Assembly: GCA_030158725.1 (NCBI GenBank)
Contig: JAOASJ010000025.1
Location: forward strand, 20,061 to 84,060
Source of the DNA: Bacteroidia bacterium
Lineage (GTDB): Bacteria > Bacteroidota > Bacteroidia > NS11-12g > UBA955
Direction of reading: 5' to 3'
DNA: 64,000 nucleotides
The stretch's first letter is position 1. Each line of letters starts with the position of its first letter. Below are positions 34,562 to 43,868 of this stretch, one piece after another. The notes beneath the pieces were generated by a model. The model was not told the DNA's origin and made no database searches. It saw only the letters and a list, made by a program, of their open reading frames with translations. Both the position numbers and the translations under genes were made by a program.

Positions 34562-36034
34562 TTAATAAGCCTTAGCAAATAAGACCCTTTGTTTCGAAGG
34601 ATTTCCTGTTAAAACACATTTTCCTTCTTCTTGAATATTATCTAAAGGTATACATCGAATTGTTGCCTTTGTAAGCTCTTTGATTTTCTCTTCTGTCTCG
34701 CCTGTTCCATCCCAATGCGCAGAAATAAATCCTCCTTTTGAATTAAGAACTTCTTTAAATTCATCCCAAGAGTTTACAGTATGGATATTCTCGTCTCTAA
34801 ACGATTTAGCACGCTCATAGATAGCGCTTTGAATTTCGTTTAATAAATTTTTTATATGCAAATCAATGCCATCAATACTGGTTACAGATTTCTCTTTTGT
34901 ATCTCTTCTTGCTAACTCTACAGTACCGTTTTCAATGTCTCTAGGACCAATTGCAATGCGCAACGGAACACCTTTTAGTTCCCATTCTGCAAATTTATAT
35001 CCTGGCTTATATGTATCTCTATTATCAAATTTAACCGATAAGTCTAGATCCTCTAATTTTAGTTTAATTTGTTCAGCTGCAGCTTCAACTTTCTCGCGTT
35101 CTTCATCGCTCCTATAAATAGGTACAATAACAACTTGAATTGGCGCTAAACTAGGCGGTAATACTAGACCCTCATCATCACTATGAGCCATTATTAAAGC
35201 GCCAATTAATCTGGTTGAAACACCCCAACTAGTTGCCCAAACATGTTCTAATTTGCCTTCTTTAGTTTGAAATTTGACATCGAATGCCTTAGCAAAATTT
35301 TGACCTAAAAAATGCGATGTGCCCATTTGCAAAGCTTTTCCGTCTTGCATTAAACCTTCAATACAATAAGTTTCTACTGCACCCGCAAAACGCTCATTTT
35401 CAGTTTTAACTCCACGAATAACTGGAACTGCTAAAAATTTCTCAGCAAATTCAGCATAAACATTTAACATTTGTTTTGTCTCAGCAATTGCCTCATCAGA
35501 AGTTGAATGGGCAGTATGTCCTTCTTGCCACAAAAATTCTGAAGTACGTAAAAACAGTCTTGTACGCATCTCCCAACGCATAACATTGGCCCATTGGTTT
35601 ATCAATATTGGTAAGTCTCTATAACTTTGAATCCAACCTTTATAGGTATTCCAAATAATTGCTTCACTAGTAGGTCTAATAATTAATTCTTCCTCTAGTT
35701 TAGCATCTTCGTCTACTACTATTTTTCTATTTTCATCAACTTTAAGTCTATAATGCGTAACAACAGCACACTCTTTTGCAAATCCTTCTGCATTTTTTTC
35801 TTCTTTTTCAAAAAACGACTTGGGAATTAATAGAGGAAAATATGCATTAACATGCCCTGTCTTCTTGAACATTTTGTCCAATTGAGCTTGCATTTTTTCC
35901 CAAATTGCATAACCATAAGGTTTAATTACCATACAGCCTTTCACATCTGCATGCTCTGCCATATCAGCGTTTTTAACAAGGTTGTTATACCACTCGCTGT
36001 AATTCTCACTTCTTTTTACTTTCTCAAATGCCAT
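34562..36034 (-). CDS. proS: Prolyl-tRNA synthetase (archaeal/eukaryote-like type)
   Basis: Class II synthetase of 490 residues charging tRNA-Pro. It is the ProS type without the bacterial editing insertion: motif 2 [20 protein letters not shown] is intact, and the C-terminal extension ends in VLFAKAY. Motif 3 region contains [18 protein letters not shown]. The frame is open for 13 codons upstream, but the -7 box at 36071-36078 lies in that stretch, so the ATG at 36034 ([18 protein letters not shown]) is the start, as in homologues. It is divergent from the Tyr/Ser/Gly-rich lipoprotein with interlocked promoters. Confidence 0.96.
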   Translation of the reverse strand: MAFEKVKRSENYSEWYNNLVKNADMAEHADVKGCMVIKPYGYAIWEKMQAQLDKMFKKTGHVNAYFPLLIPKSFFEKEEKNAEGFAKECAVVTHYRLKVDENRKIVVDEDAKLEEELIIRPTSEAIIWNTYKGWIQSYRDLPILINQWANVMRWEMRTRLFLRTSEFLWQEGHTAHSTSDEAIAETKQMLNVYAEFAEKFLAVPVIRGVKTENERFAGAVETYCIEGLMQDGKALQMGTSHFLGQNFAKAFDVKFQTKEGKLEHVWATSWGVSTRLIGALIMAHSDDEGLVLPPSLAPIQVVIVPIYRSDEEREKVEAAAEQIKLKLEDLDLSVKFDNRDTYKPGYKFAEWELKGVPLRIAIGPRDIENGTVELARRDTKEKSVTSIDGIDLHIKNLLNEIQSAIYERAKSFRDENIHTVNSWDEFKEVLNSKGGFISAHWDGTGETEEKIKELTKATIRCIPLDNIQEEGKCVLTGNPSKQRVLFAKAY

Positions 36035-36056
36035 ATATAAATTGGAATGTTTTTTG

Positions 36057-36064
36057 TATCTTTG
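36057..36064 (+). promoter_or_regulatory. -7 box (TATCTTTG) for Tyr/Ser/Gly-rich lipoprotein gene
   Basis: Exact TAnnTTTG, 53 bases before the ATG at 36118, within the short palindrome GTATC-TTT-GATAC. It faces the proS box 6 bases away. Confidence 0.5.
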
Positions 36065-36070
36065 ATACTG

Positions 36071-36078
36071 CAAAGGTA
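36071..36078 (-). promoter_or_regulatory. -7 box (TACCTTTG) for proS
   Basis: Exact TAnnTTTG on the minus strand, 36 bases before the proS ATG at 36034. Confidence 0.55.
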
Positions 36079-36117
36079 TTCACTTAAGACCAAATGCACC
36101 TAAAAAAATACAGCCAT

Positions 36118-37008
36118 ATGAAACAAATCATTTTTGCATCGGTTTCAATTCTTATTTTTAGTTCTTGTACCATACAAAAACAAGCCTCAAACGTAGCAGG
36201 TAGAAGCGACGAAGTCTATTTTACACCAAACGATACAAGGAAAAAAACTGATGAAGTAAATTCTTCCATCAGTCAAAATAATTATCAAAATCAAAACAAC
36301 CAGAATAGCAATGCAGGTAATTATACCAATAGCTATTCAAACAGATTTAGAAATTTTGGGAGTTCTAGAAGATTTAGTTATGACAATTATCAACCAAGCC
36401 TAGTACCTAGCTTATCGTATAATAATTATACAGGATATAGTTTAGGACTTAGCTATGTAGACACTAGATTCGGCTATTCAAGTGGCTTTAACAGTCCTTT
36501 TTCAATGTATTACGGTTATAATATGCCTTACTACAATCCTTTTTACTCTTATGGTTGGGGGAACTCTTGGATGAATGGATACTATCCATACTATACATTT
36601 AATCCATATTTCTACAATCCTTGCTCATACTATTATGGTTTTGGATATGGATATTACAATCCATATTATAGAAATTACTATTACAATAATTTTTATAATA
36701 ACAACAATAATAGTTACTACAGAAATCCTAGTAATCCCAATTACGCAAGAAGAACAGGTAGTACCAATAACCAACCAACTAGTACAACAAGAACATCTCA
36801 GCCACAAAATTCATCTACTTCTGGAAGTAACAATAGTAGCAGTGGAAACACTTGGTACAATGGTGGAAATTCAGATAGAGGTAGTTCAAGTGGAAGCAGT
36901 GGATCAGGTAGCTCATCAAGTGGAGGGTCTTCTGGTAGCAGCGGATCTTCTGGTGGAAATAGTGACAGAGGATCATCTGGCAGTTCAGGTAGTACACGAA
37001 GAAGATAA
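36118..37008 (+). CDS. Tyr/Asn- and Ser/Gly-rich lipoprotein, low complexity
   Basis: A 296-residue lipoprotein (lipobox IFSSC). Residues about 60-130 are Asn/Ser/Tyr-rich. The middle is extremely rich in Tyr, Phe, Asn and Gly (MYYGYNMPYYNPFYSYGWG). The tail is almost pure Ser/Gly, ending in Arg-Arg-Arg. There is no recognisable domain. Such a composition suggests a disordered or fibrous surface protein. An ATG at 36094 is in frame, but the one at 36118 gives a normal signal peptide. A gene with a FadL-like porin product follows after 13 bases, and a similar order next to proS is seen in related genomes, so the two may act together in the outer membrane. Confidence 0.72.
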   Translation: MKQIIFASVSILIFSSCTIQKQASNVAGRSDEVYFTPNDTRKKTDEVNSSISQNNYQNQNNQNSNAGNYTNSYSNRFRNFGSSRRFSYDNYQPSLVPSLSYNNYTGYSLGLSYVDTRFGYSSGFNSPFSMYYGYNMPYYNPFYSYGWGNSWMNGYYPYYTFNPYFYNPCSYYYGFGYGYYNPYYRNYYYNNFYNNNNNSYYRNPSNPNYARRTGSTNNQPTSTTRTSQPQNSSTSGSNNSSSGNTWYNGGNSDRGSSSGSSGSGSSSSGGSSGSSGSSGGNSDRGSSGSSGSTRRR

Positions 37009-37021
37009 TTAAGACTTAAAC

Positions 37022-38557
37022 ATGTTGAAATTAGATATTAAATTATTTGTACTAACGTACTTGGTTTGTTTTTCCGTAAAGTCTCAAAACGAAATAGATG
37101 TTGTTAGGTACTCCATGCAAACCATAGGTAGTACAGCCAGATCATACGGTGTAGCGGGAGCATTTGGTGCCATTGGTGCAGATGCTTCTTGTGCTGGAAT
37201 TAATCCTTCTGGATTGGCCCGTTTTCGTAATAGTTCACTAAATTTAAGTGCAAGCTTTTACAATGCTAAAAATAACGCAACATATATCGGTCAAACTTTT
37301 AATGACAATAAGTTCAATTTTAATATCCCAAATTTAGGCTTAATTGTAAATATCCCTGCAGCCGACTATACAAATAAAAAGCCAACTGGATTTGTCAATT
37401 TTGTTTTTGGTTTCAACATCAATAGATTGAATAACTACAATATGCGTAGTTTGTTTTCTGCAGATAATAAGGAAAGTAGCATTACCCAAGACTGGGCTCA
37501 AAGAGCAAATAGCACCAATGATATTCCCGCTAATTTTTCAAGGTATTCATTAGAGCATTTAGCCTACCAAACATGGGTGCTTGATAAAGATACTTTATCA
37601 TCAACTCCCGCATATAAATCAGCTTACGGGAAAAATGCAGCAATTAATGTTAATCAACAAGGAAGCTTAATTACAAAAGGCGCTTTGAATGATTATAATT
37701 TTAGTTTTGCTGGAAATTATAAGCACATTTTACTTTTTGGTATATCCTTAGGTGCTAAGAGTGTTCGTTATGTTCAAAACAATAGTTTCAAAGAAAAAGA
37801 CAATAAACCTGTAGTAAAAAACTATGAAGATATTGACTATGTAATTTTAGATCAATACCAAAGAACCAATGGAATTGGACTGAATGCAAAGTTTGGTGTC
37901 AACATTGCTCCGAATGAATTTGTTAGAATTGGATATGCTTATCATTCACCTACACTTTTCAACCTAACAGATTCTTACAGTTATACACTTACTTCAAAAT
38001 TCGATTTTCAAGCGCGTGACCAATTTGGCGACCTTAGAGAAAACTCAACCGCAACAACTGAAGCAACCATATATAAATATAAGATTTCAGTTCCAGGAAG
38101 GCATGTATTTAGCCTAGGAGCTGTAAATAAAAATTTAGGGTTTTTATCACTGGATATTGAATCTGTTAATTACAGCCAATCCTATCTTTATGCAAAAGAC
38201 TATCCTTTTACTGACGAAAACTTAAATATTAAGAAATCCATGAATCCAAGCGTTGTAAATCTTCGCTTAGGAGGGGAATTAATTCAAAACCAATTCCGAA
38301 TTAGAGCTGGATATGCCCGATATCCATCAACATATCGAGAAGGTGCTGTTCCTTATGTAAAAAGTTTAGTTAACAACATCTACACTTTAGGTTTAGGTAT
38401 AAAAGAAAAAAGATATTCATTTGATGTGGCTTATGTAAATAGTGGTTATGCCAATTACTTCGTTCCTTATACATTAAACAATGGAGTTTCTTATGCAATC
38501 ACCAATAATGTTCGCACAAGTAATATTGTAATTTCAGCTAGTTTTTTAATAGATTAA
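37022..38557 (+). CDS. FadL/OmpP1-family outer membrane transporter
   Basis: A 511-residue outer-membrane beta-barrel with signal peptide (LFVLTYLVCFSVKSQ). The N-terminal hatch segment ARSYGVAGAFGAIGADASC and NPSGLARF are typical of the FadL/OmpP1/TodX family, which lets hydrophobic compounds such as fatty acids pass through the outer membrane. Later strands (RIGYAYHSPTLFNLT, RIRAGYARYPST) and the aromatic-poor end NIVISASFLID follow. The substrate is unknown. It lies 13 bases after the low-complexity lipoprotein and is probably co-transcribed with it. Confidence 0.88.
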   Translation: MLKLDIKLFVLTYLVCFSVKSQNEIDVVRYSMQTIGSTARSYGVAGAFGAIGADASCAGINPSGLARFRNSSLNLSASFYNAKNNATYIGQTFNDNKFNFNIPNLGLIVNIPAADYTNKKPTGFVNFVFGFNINRLNNYNMRSLFSADNKESSITQDWAQRANSTNDIPANFSRYSLEHLAYQTWVLDKDTLSSTPAYKSAYGKNAAINVNQQGSLITKGALNDYNFSFAGNYKHILLFGISLGAKSVRYVQNNSFKEKDNKPVVKNYEDIDYVILDQYQRTNGIGLNAKFGVNIAPNEFVRIGYAYHSPTLFNLTDSYSYTLTSKFDFQARDQFGDLRENSTATTEATIYKYKISVPGRHVFSLGAVNKNLGFLSLDIESVNYSQSYLYAKDYPFTDENLNIKKSMNPSVVNLRLGGELIQNQFRIRAGYARYPSTYREGAVPYVKSLVNNIYTLGLGIKEKRYSFDVAYVNSGYANYFVPYTLNNGVSYAITNNVRTSNIVISASFLID

Positions 38558-38600
38558 GTTTCTTCGCTATCTAAAAATAGTCTGTTTCAGTAGATTTTAG

Positions 38601-38608
38601 TATTTTTG
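38601..38608 (+). promoter_or_regulatory. -7 box (TATTTTTG) for purM
   Basis: Exact TAnnTTTG, 8 bases before the purM ATG. Confidence 0.6.
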
Positions 38609-38616
38609 CAGGGTCC

Positions 38617-39789
38617 ATGAAACCTACCGATAAATACGCAGAAAGAGGCGTTTCTTCTCAAAAAGAAGACGTACATAAAGCAATTGCTCATATTGATAAG
38701 GGATTATTCCCACAAGCTTTCTGTAAAATTATTCCCGATGTTTTAGGCAATGATCCTGAATACTGTAATGTCATTCATGCTGATGGTGCTGGAACCAAAA
38801 GCAGCTTAGCATACTTATATTGGAAGGAAACTGGTGATATTTCCGTATGGCGTGGAATTGCTCAAGATGCAATTGTCATGAACATAGATGATTTACTTTG
38901 TGTTGGAATAACTGATAACTTTTTACTTTCAAGTACCATTGGTAGAAATAAAAAAAGAATTCCTGGTGAGGTTATCGCTGAAATTATTAATGGTACAGAA
39001 GAATTTATCGAATCTCTAAAAGAACATGGCATAAATATTATTAGTGGTGGCGGTGAAACTGCTGATGTTGGTGACTTAGTAAAAACGATTATAGTTGATA
39101 GCACAGTTACAGCCAGAGCGAAAAGAAGTGATATTATCTCAAACCATAAAATAGAAGATGGAGATGTTATTATTGGTTTAGCCTCTGATGGTCAAGCAAA
39201 TTACGAAAAAAATTACAACGGAGGAATGGGTAGTAATGGTTTAACTAGTGCTAGACATGATGTATTTGATAAAGAGTACCGCAGTAAATACCCTGAATCT
39301 TTTGATGACTTATTGTCTCCAGAACTTGCCTATACCGGAAATTTAAAATTAACCTCAAAAGTAGATGGTATAAGTCTAGATGCTGGCAAAATGGTGCTTT
39401 CTCCTACACGCACTTATGCTCCAATAATTAAATCTATACTAGCCGCTCATAAAGACAATATTCACGGTATGGTGCATTGCACAGGTGGTGCGCAAACTAA
39501 AGTATTGCATTTTATCCAAGCGCCGCTTCATATTATCAAAGATCAACTATTCCCTACTCCTATCTTGTTTAAAACCATACAAGAGCAAAGCGGAACTTCA
39601 TGGGAAGAAATGTACAAAGTATTTAATATGGGACACCGTCTTGAAATTTATGTTAAACCTGAGTTTGCAGATCAAATCATACAAATATCAGAATCATATG
39701 GTGTAGCGGCAAAAGTAATTGGAAGGGTTGAAAATTCAAGCCATAAGCATGTGAGCATCATTGGTGAAAATGGCAATTTTGTTTACTAA
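38617..39789 (+). CDS. purM: Phosphoribosylformylglycinamidine cyclo-ligase (AIR synthase)
   Basis: PurM closes the imidazole ring in purine synthesis, making AIR from FGAM with ATP. The protein has 390 residues and both AIRS halves: N-terminal HADGAGTKSSLAYLYW and NIDDLLCVGITD, and GGGETADVGDLV. The C-terminal half (HGMVHCTGGAQTKVLHF, GTSWEEMYKVFNMGHRLEI) includes the conserved F-N-M-G. The version here is of the Bacteroidota form, longer than the E. coli enzyme. Monocistronic, with a very short predicted leader. Confidence 0.93.
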   Translation: MKPTDKYAERGVSSQKEDVHKAIAHIDKGLFPQAFCKIIPDVLGNDPEYCNVIHADGAGTKSSLAYLYWKETGDISVWRGIAQDAIVMNIDDLLCVGITDNFLLSSTIGRNKKRIPGEVIAEIINGTEEFIESLKEHGINIISGGGETADVGDLVKTIIVDSTVTARAKRSDIISNHKIEDGDVIIGLASDGQANYEKNYNGGMGSNGLTSARHDVFDKEYRSKYPESFDDLLSPELAYTGNLKLTSKVDGISLDAGKMVLSPTRTYAPIIKSILAAHKDNIHGMVHCTGGAQTKVLHFIQAPLHIIKDQLFPTPILFKTIQEQSGTSWEEMYKVFNMGHRLEIYVKPEFADQIIQISESYGVAAKVIGRVENSSHKHVSIIGENGNFVY

Positions 39790-39864
39790 TTAGCATATTT
39801 CTTAATAGCTTATTCTAATAGTATATATTGCTAATCTTTATATAAAATTATATATTGATTAGTT

Positions 39865-39872
39865 TATTTTTG
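39865..39872 (+). promoter_or_regulatory. -7 box (TATTTTTG) for TolB-like gene
   Basis: Exact TAnnTTTG, 20 bases before the ATG at 39893. Confidence 0.55.
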
Positions 39873-39892
39873 CAGTCATTTTATAGCACAAC

Positions 39893-40954
39893 ATGCAAAA
39901 ATTACTAGGCTTAATATTATTAGTTCCAATCTCTGCTTTTTCTCAATTTAAAGACACCACTAAAAAAGAATCTCATCTAGTTAATATTCAACAATTGAGC
40001 TTCGGTGGGGATAATGCTGAAGCCTATTTTAGCTTTAATGGTCAATTTTTAAGTTTCCAATCTAATAATTCTAAATGGGGATTAAAATGTGATCAAATCT
40101 TCTCAATGAATATAAAAAAGGCAATAAAACAAAAAAGTTCTTATATGCCTCAACTTATCAGCACAGGTAAAGGAAGAACTACTTGTTCTTATTTTATGCC
40201 AAACGATAAGTCTATATTATTTGCAAGCACCCATCATCATATGGATACTTGTCCTGCAGTGGCTCCATACAATCCAAAAGCAAAATATGTTTGGCCTGTA
40301 TATCCTGAATTTGATGTGTTTATTTCTAATACTAAAGGAAAAATCATCCAACAATTAACTGATACGTTTGGTTATGATGCTGAAGCAACGGTAAGTCCTA
40401 AAGGAGATAAAATCGTTTTTACTAGCACAAGAAGCGGCGATTTAGAACTTTGGACTATGAATATAGATGGTTCCGGCTTAAAACAAATTACCACAGGATT
40501 AGGTTATGATGGTGGTGCATTCTTTTCACCAGATGGCACAAAGCTCGTTTTTAGAGCCTCAAGACCAAAAACAGATGAAGAGGTAAAGGAATATAAAGAT
40601 TTACTTGCACAAGGCTTAGTAGCCCCTACCAATATGGAAATTTATGTATGTGACATAGATGGAGGAAACCTAAAACAAATTACCCATTTAGGTAAAGCGA
40701 ATTGGGCCCCATTTTTTAGTCCTGATGGCAAGAAAATTATATTCTCTAGTAACCATGCATCACCGCGTGGATATTCATTTCAATTGTATATGATTAATTT
40801 GGATGGGACTAATTTGACTCAGATTACAACTGAAAGCAATTTTAATGCTTTTCCAATGTTTAGCCCTGATGGTAAAAAACTGGTTTGGAGTAGCAATAGA
40901 AACAATGGTGGTACAAGAGATACCAATTTATTTATCGCAGACTGGATTGACTAA
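39893..40954 (+). CDS. TolB-like beta-propeller protein (PD40 repeats)
   Basis: A 353-residue exported protein with signal peptide (LLGLILLVPISAFSQ). The rest is a WD40-like (PD40) propeller as in TolB and the propeller of prolyl peptidases: GDKIVFTSTRSGDLELW, DGTKLVFRASRP, DGKKIIFSSNHASP and DGKKLVWSSNRNNGG are four successive blades. There is no peptidase domain and no Pal-binding context, so TolB function itself is not implied. It is probably a periplasmic binding or scaffold protein. Its stop is two bases from the stop of uppP on the other strand. Confidence 0.85.
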   Translation: MQKLLGLILLVPISAFSQFKDTTKKESHLVNIQQLSFGGDNAEAYFSFNGQFLSFQSNNSKWGLKCDQIFSMNIKKAIKQKSSYMPQLISTGKGRTTCSYFMPNDKSILFASTHHHMDTCPAVAPYNPKAKYVWPVYPEFDVFISNTKGKIIQQLTDTFGYDAEATVSPKGDKIVFTSTRSGDLELWTMNIDGSGLKQITTGLGYDGGAFFSPDGTKLVFRASRPKTDEEVKEYKDLLAQGLVAPTNMEIYVCDIDGGNLKQITHLGKANWAPFFSPDGKKIIFSSNHASPRGYSFQLYMINLDGTNLTQITTESNFNAFPMFSPDGKKLVWSSNRNNGGTRDTNLFIADWID

Positions 40955-40956
40955 AG

Positions 40957-41763
40957 CTAGTTTAAAGCCAATAATATTAATAAACCCGCAAGTATCCGAT
41001 ACCATCCAAAGGGTTTAAATCCATATTTATTTAATATTCCAACAAAGGTCTTAATGGCAATTAATGCAACAATAAATGCAATTATATTTCCGGCGATAAA
41101 TAAAGTAATATTGCTTGAATTAGATAATATCATTTCATAACCCTTTTTCTCACCCAAGGGTAATTCCCAATCTTTCAAAAAGATTGAGTAGGCAGTCACT
41201 GCAAACATCGTTGGCACAGCTAAGAAAAACGAAAATTCTGCGGCTAACTTCCTGTCAAGCTTTTGTTGCATTCCACCTATTATTGATGCTGCTGAGCGGC
41301 TAACCCCTGGCATCATAGCCAAACATTGCCAAAAACCTACAGTAATTGCATTTCTATATGAAATTTGCTCATCAACCGTCTTCGTAGGACTCTGAAAAAA
41401 TTTATCAATAAATAATAGAAACACACCACCTACAATCATAGTAATAGCAATTGGTATTGGCTTTTCTAAAACTGCCTCTATTTTATCGTCAAATAAATAT
41501 CCAAGCACCAAAGCTGGAATGACGGCAAAAGCCAATTTGAAATAAAACTTAAGATTGTTTAGATTAAAAAATTTCTCTCTATAGGCCACAACGACAGATA
41601 GTATAGCCCCAAATTGAATGGATACTTGAAACATTTTTACAAACTCGTCCTTTTCAATACCAAGGAAAGAACTGGTAAAAATCATGTGAGCTGTTGAAGA
41701 AACAGGCAAATATTCTGTTAATCCTTCTACAACAGCTATTATAATAGCATCTATTAAATTCAC
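40957..41763 (-). CDS. uppP: Undecaprenyl-diphosphatase
   Basis: UppP (BacA) removes a phosphate from undecaprenyl pyrophosphate to recycle the carrier lipid for peptidoglycan and polysaccharide. The 268-residue membrane protein has both signatures: EGLTEYLPVSSTAHM near the N-terminus (catalytic Glu and Ser) and PGVSRSAASIIGG in the middle. The start is GTG and overlaps the TGA of the DUF3098 gene by 4 bases (GTGA), which shows coupling. The ftsX-DUF3098-uppP order is conserved in Bacteroidota. Confidence 0.96.
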   Translation of the reverse strand: MNLIDAIIIAVVEGLTEYLPVSSTAHMIFTSSFLGIEKDEFVKMFQVSIQFGAILSVVVAYREKFFNLNNLKFYFKLAFAVIPALVLGYLFDDKIEAVLEKPIPIAITMIVGGVFLLFIDKFFQSPTKTVDEQISYRNAITVGFWQCLAMMPGVSRSAASIIGGMQQKLDRKLAAEFSFFLAVPTMFAVTAYSIFLKDWELPLGEKKGYEMILSNSSNITLFIAGNIIAFIVALIAIKTFVGILNKYGFKPFGWYRILAGLLILLALN

Positions 41764-42035
41764 TTAGAATCTTCTTGTGCTTCTTGAGTCTTAGGGGTGT
41801 ATAAAATTGAAAAAACACCTAAACCGAAACCTAACAATACAATAATAGGAGCTACTGTTATTTTTATTGGAGCATCAAATGGTAGGTCTTTGCCGCTTCC
41901 CATAACAATAAAACCAATTACAATTACAAGCACACTTGCAATAAGAAGAATATAATTCTCTTTCTTAAATACCATAGTTGGAACTGCTTTTTTTTCTGGC
42001 TGTTTTACGATTTTTGATTTATTTGGTGCTGCCAT
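41760..42035 (-). CDS. DUF3098 membrane protein
   Basis: A 91-residue protein with two membrane helices (YILLIASVLVIVIGFIVM and a second at ITVAPIIVLLGFGLGVFSI), joined by the loop GSGKDLPFD. This matches DUF3098, a small Bacteroidota family of unknown function. It lies 6 bases after ftsX and overlaps uppP by 4, so a role linked to division or envelope synthesis is plausible but only inferred from place. Confidence 0.85.
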   Translation of the reverse strand: MAAPNKSKIVKQPEKKAVPTMVFKKENYILLIASVLVIVIGFIVMGSGKDLPFDAPIKITVAPIIVLLGFGLGVFSILYTPKTQEAQEDSK

Positions 42036-42041
42036 ATTATT

Positions 42042-42920
42042 TTAATAAAGTTGGTCTATTTTTAATTTTAAATATCTTTTGGTCGAGAAAAATACACTAA
42101 TCAATGAAATTAGTAGGGCCAAAACTAATAAAAATCCTGCTAAACTTGCATACTGAACGATAAATATTTGCCAGTTATTTTGTTGAAGATACGTTTCAAC
42201 CACATAAACAATACCTGATAACATTGAAATTGCAAGAAAAACCGATAAAAGAGCATATATTGAATACATGCCCAAGAAAGGTCTAATTATAAACCAATCC
42301 GATGCCCCTACATATTGCATACTCTTAATAATAAATCGTCTTGCAAACATATTTATTCTAACAGTGCTGTTAATAAGTGCCAAAGCTATAATTAGAAAAA
42401 TGATAGCCAATGCAAGTAAAATGAATTCAACGGTCTTGAAGTTTTTATTTATCTGAGTTAAAAGATTTTTCCCTAAATCATCTTTAGCATATTTTACATC
42501 ATCAACATTAGGTAGCAATCTTAATTGCTTTTCAATTATATCCATCCTGCCCTCCTCAGCATATTCCGCTTTAATGTTTAACTGCAAAGTATGTGGAATT
42601 GGATTATATCCTAAAGTTTTTATGAAATCATTTCCAAGTCGTTTAATTTCCTTTCTTGCAGCTATTTCTCGGTCAATAAAGACTGTTGAATTTACAAAAG
42701 ATAATTTCTTAATTTGACCTTCAATTTGTTTAGCATCATTAGTTGTTGTTGAATCGGTATAAAATACAAATACTTCAAAATTTTGCTGATAAAACTGAGC
42801 CAAATGCTTCGCATATATAGAAACTACCCCCAATAAGCCAACAATAAATAAGACCAATGTCATACTGATAATTGTAGGCCAAAATGACGTTCGCTTTTTA
42901 TATGTTTTTTCTTGTTTCAA
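42042..42920 (-). CDS. ftsX: Cell division protein FtsX
   Basis: FtsX is the membrane part of the FtsEX complex, which controls peptidoglycan hydrolysis at the septum, often through EnvC-like proteins (one is encoded at 17938). It has four membrane helices: one near the N-terminus (ISMTLVLFIVGLLGVV), then a periplasmic domain (about 45-165) and three at the C-terminus. The frame is open from a TTG at 42941, but the -7 box TAAATTTG (42930-42937) overlaps that stretch. The TTG at 42920 (M-K-Q-E-K-T-Y-K-K-R) is therefore the likelier start, giving 292 residues. ftsE is not in this window. Confidence 0.9.
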   Translation of the reverse strand: MKQEKTYKKRTSFWPTIISMTLVLFIVGLLGVVSIYAKHLAQFYQQNFEVFVFYTDSTTTNDAKQIEGQIKKLSFVNSTVFIDREIAARKEIKRLGNDFIKTLGYNPIPHTLQLNIKAEYAEEGRMDIIEKQLRLLPNVDDVKYAKDDLGKNLLTQINKNFKTVEFILLALAIIFLIIALALINSTVRINMFARRFIIKSMQYVGASDWFIIRPFLGMYSIYALLSVFLAISMLSGIVYVVETYLQQNNWQIFIVQYASLAGFLLVLALLISLISVFFSTKRYLKLKIDQLY

Positions 42921-42929
42921 AATCTTTGA

Positions 42930-42937
42930 CAAATTTA
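42930..42937 (-). promoter_or_regulatory. -7 box (TAAATTTG) for ftsX
   Basis: Exact TAnnTTTG on the minus strand, 9 bases before the TTG at 42920. It overlaps the longer reading frame. Confidence 0.5.
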
Positions 42938-42956
42938 GCAATATTTCTCAGATTGC

Positions 42957-43754
42957 CTATACTGCAACTGGTGCTTTAATTGCAGGATGTGGATTGTAGT
43001 TTTCTAATGTAAAATCTTCATATTTAAAATCAAATATTGATTCAACATTACTGTTAAGTTTCATTGTTGGATAAGCATTAGACGTTCTTGATAGTTGCAA
43101 TTCAACTTGTTCAAAATGGTTGGTGTAAATATGAGCATCTCCAAATGTATGAACGAAATCTCCATATTTCAAGCCACAAACTTGAGCCAACATCATAGTT
43201 AATAACGCATAAGACGCAATATTGAAAGGAACACCTAAAAATATATCTGCACTTCTTTGGTATAATTGACAAGATAATTTTCCATCTGCTACGTAAAATT
43301 GAAACATACAATGACAAGGTGCCAATGCCATTTTTGGCAAGTCTGAAGGATTCCAAGCAGAAACTATCATGCGTCTACTATCAGGATTTGTCTTTAATGT
43401 TTTTACAATATCACTTATCTGGTCGATAACTTGTCCATCTGGACTTGCCCAACTTCTCCATTGCTTTCCATATACAGGCCCTAAATTACCTTGCTCATCC
43501 GCCCATTCATCCCAAATACTTACACCATTTTCTTTTAAATACGCAGTGTTAGTCTCTCCTTTTAAAAACCAAAGAAGTTCATGTATGATTGATTTCAAGT
43601 GTACTTTTTTAGTTGTTATCAATGGAAACCCTTCATTAAGGTCAAATCTCATTTGATACCCAAAAATACTCTTGGTTCCTGTTCCTGTGCGATCACTTTT
43701 TAGTGTGCCATTTTCATAAACATATTTTAGAAAATTTTCATACTGATTAAGCAT
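42957..43754 (-). CDS. thyA: Thymidylate synthase
   Basis: ThyA methylates dUMP to dTMP with methylene-tetrahydrofolate. The 265-residue protein is complete: [18 protein letters not shown] near the N-terminus, the active Cys in [11 protein letters not shown], the phosphate Arg segment [20 protein letters not shown], and [15 protein letters not shown]. The frame is open six codons further, but the -7 box sits in that part, so the ATG at 43754 is the start, with only 4 bases between box and ATG. It works after dUTPase (dut, 14195). Confidence 0.97.
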   Translation of the reverse strand: MLNQYENFLKYVYENGTLKSDRTGTGTKSIFGYQMRFDLNEGFPLITTKKVHLKSIIHELLWFLKGETNTAYLKENGVSIWDEWADEQGNLGPVYGKQWRSWASPDGQVIDQISDIVKTLKTNPDSRRMIVSAWNPSDLPKMALAPCHCMFQFYVADGKLSCQLYQRSADIFLGVPFNIASYALLTMMLAQVCGLKYGDFVHTFGDAHIYTNHFEQVELQLSRTSNAYPTMKLNSNVESIFDFKYEDFTLENYNPHPAIKAPVAV

Positions 43755-43758
43755 GTAA

Positions 43759-43766
43759 CAAAAGTA
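43759..43766 (-). promoter_or_regulatory. -7 box (TACTTTTG) for thyA
   Basis: Exact TAnnTTTG, 4 bases before the thyA ATG; predicts a leaderless or nearly leaderless mRNA. Confidence 0.6.
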
Positions 43767-43826
43767 AGACAATAATTAATAAGCATATACACAGATTTTA
43801 AACCTTGATAAGGCCATCTATAAACA

Positions 43827-43851
43827 AAAAATGCCCCTATGGGGCATTTTT
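43827..43851 (-). terminator. Terminator after small lipoprotein gene
   Basis: Perfect 11-bp stem AAAAATGCCCC/GGGGCATTTTT around a 3-base loop, 18 bases beyond the stop of the minus-strand gene at 43869. Symmetric A/T runs allow either direction. Confidence 0.88.
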
Positions 43852-43868
43852 CAAAAAACGATAGTTGA

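Noticed and set aside
36575..37012. A 145-codon frame overlapping the Tyr/Ser/Gly-rich gene in another frame
   Set aside because: Its sequence is only Ile/Thr- and Val/Glu-rich low complexity produced by shifting the Tyr/Ser/Gly codons; no initiation signal.
39790..39892. AT-rich gap with CTAATC/GATTAG and TATATATTG repeats before the TolB-like gene
   Set aside because: Arms are only six bases and the sequence is mostly A and T; nothing beyond the -7 box can be supported.
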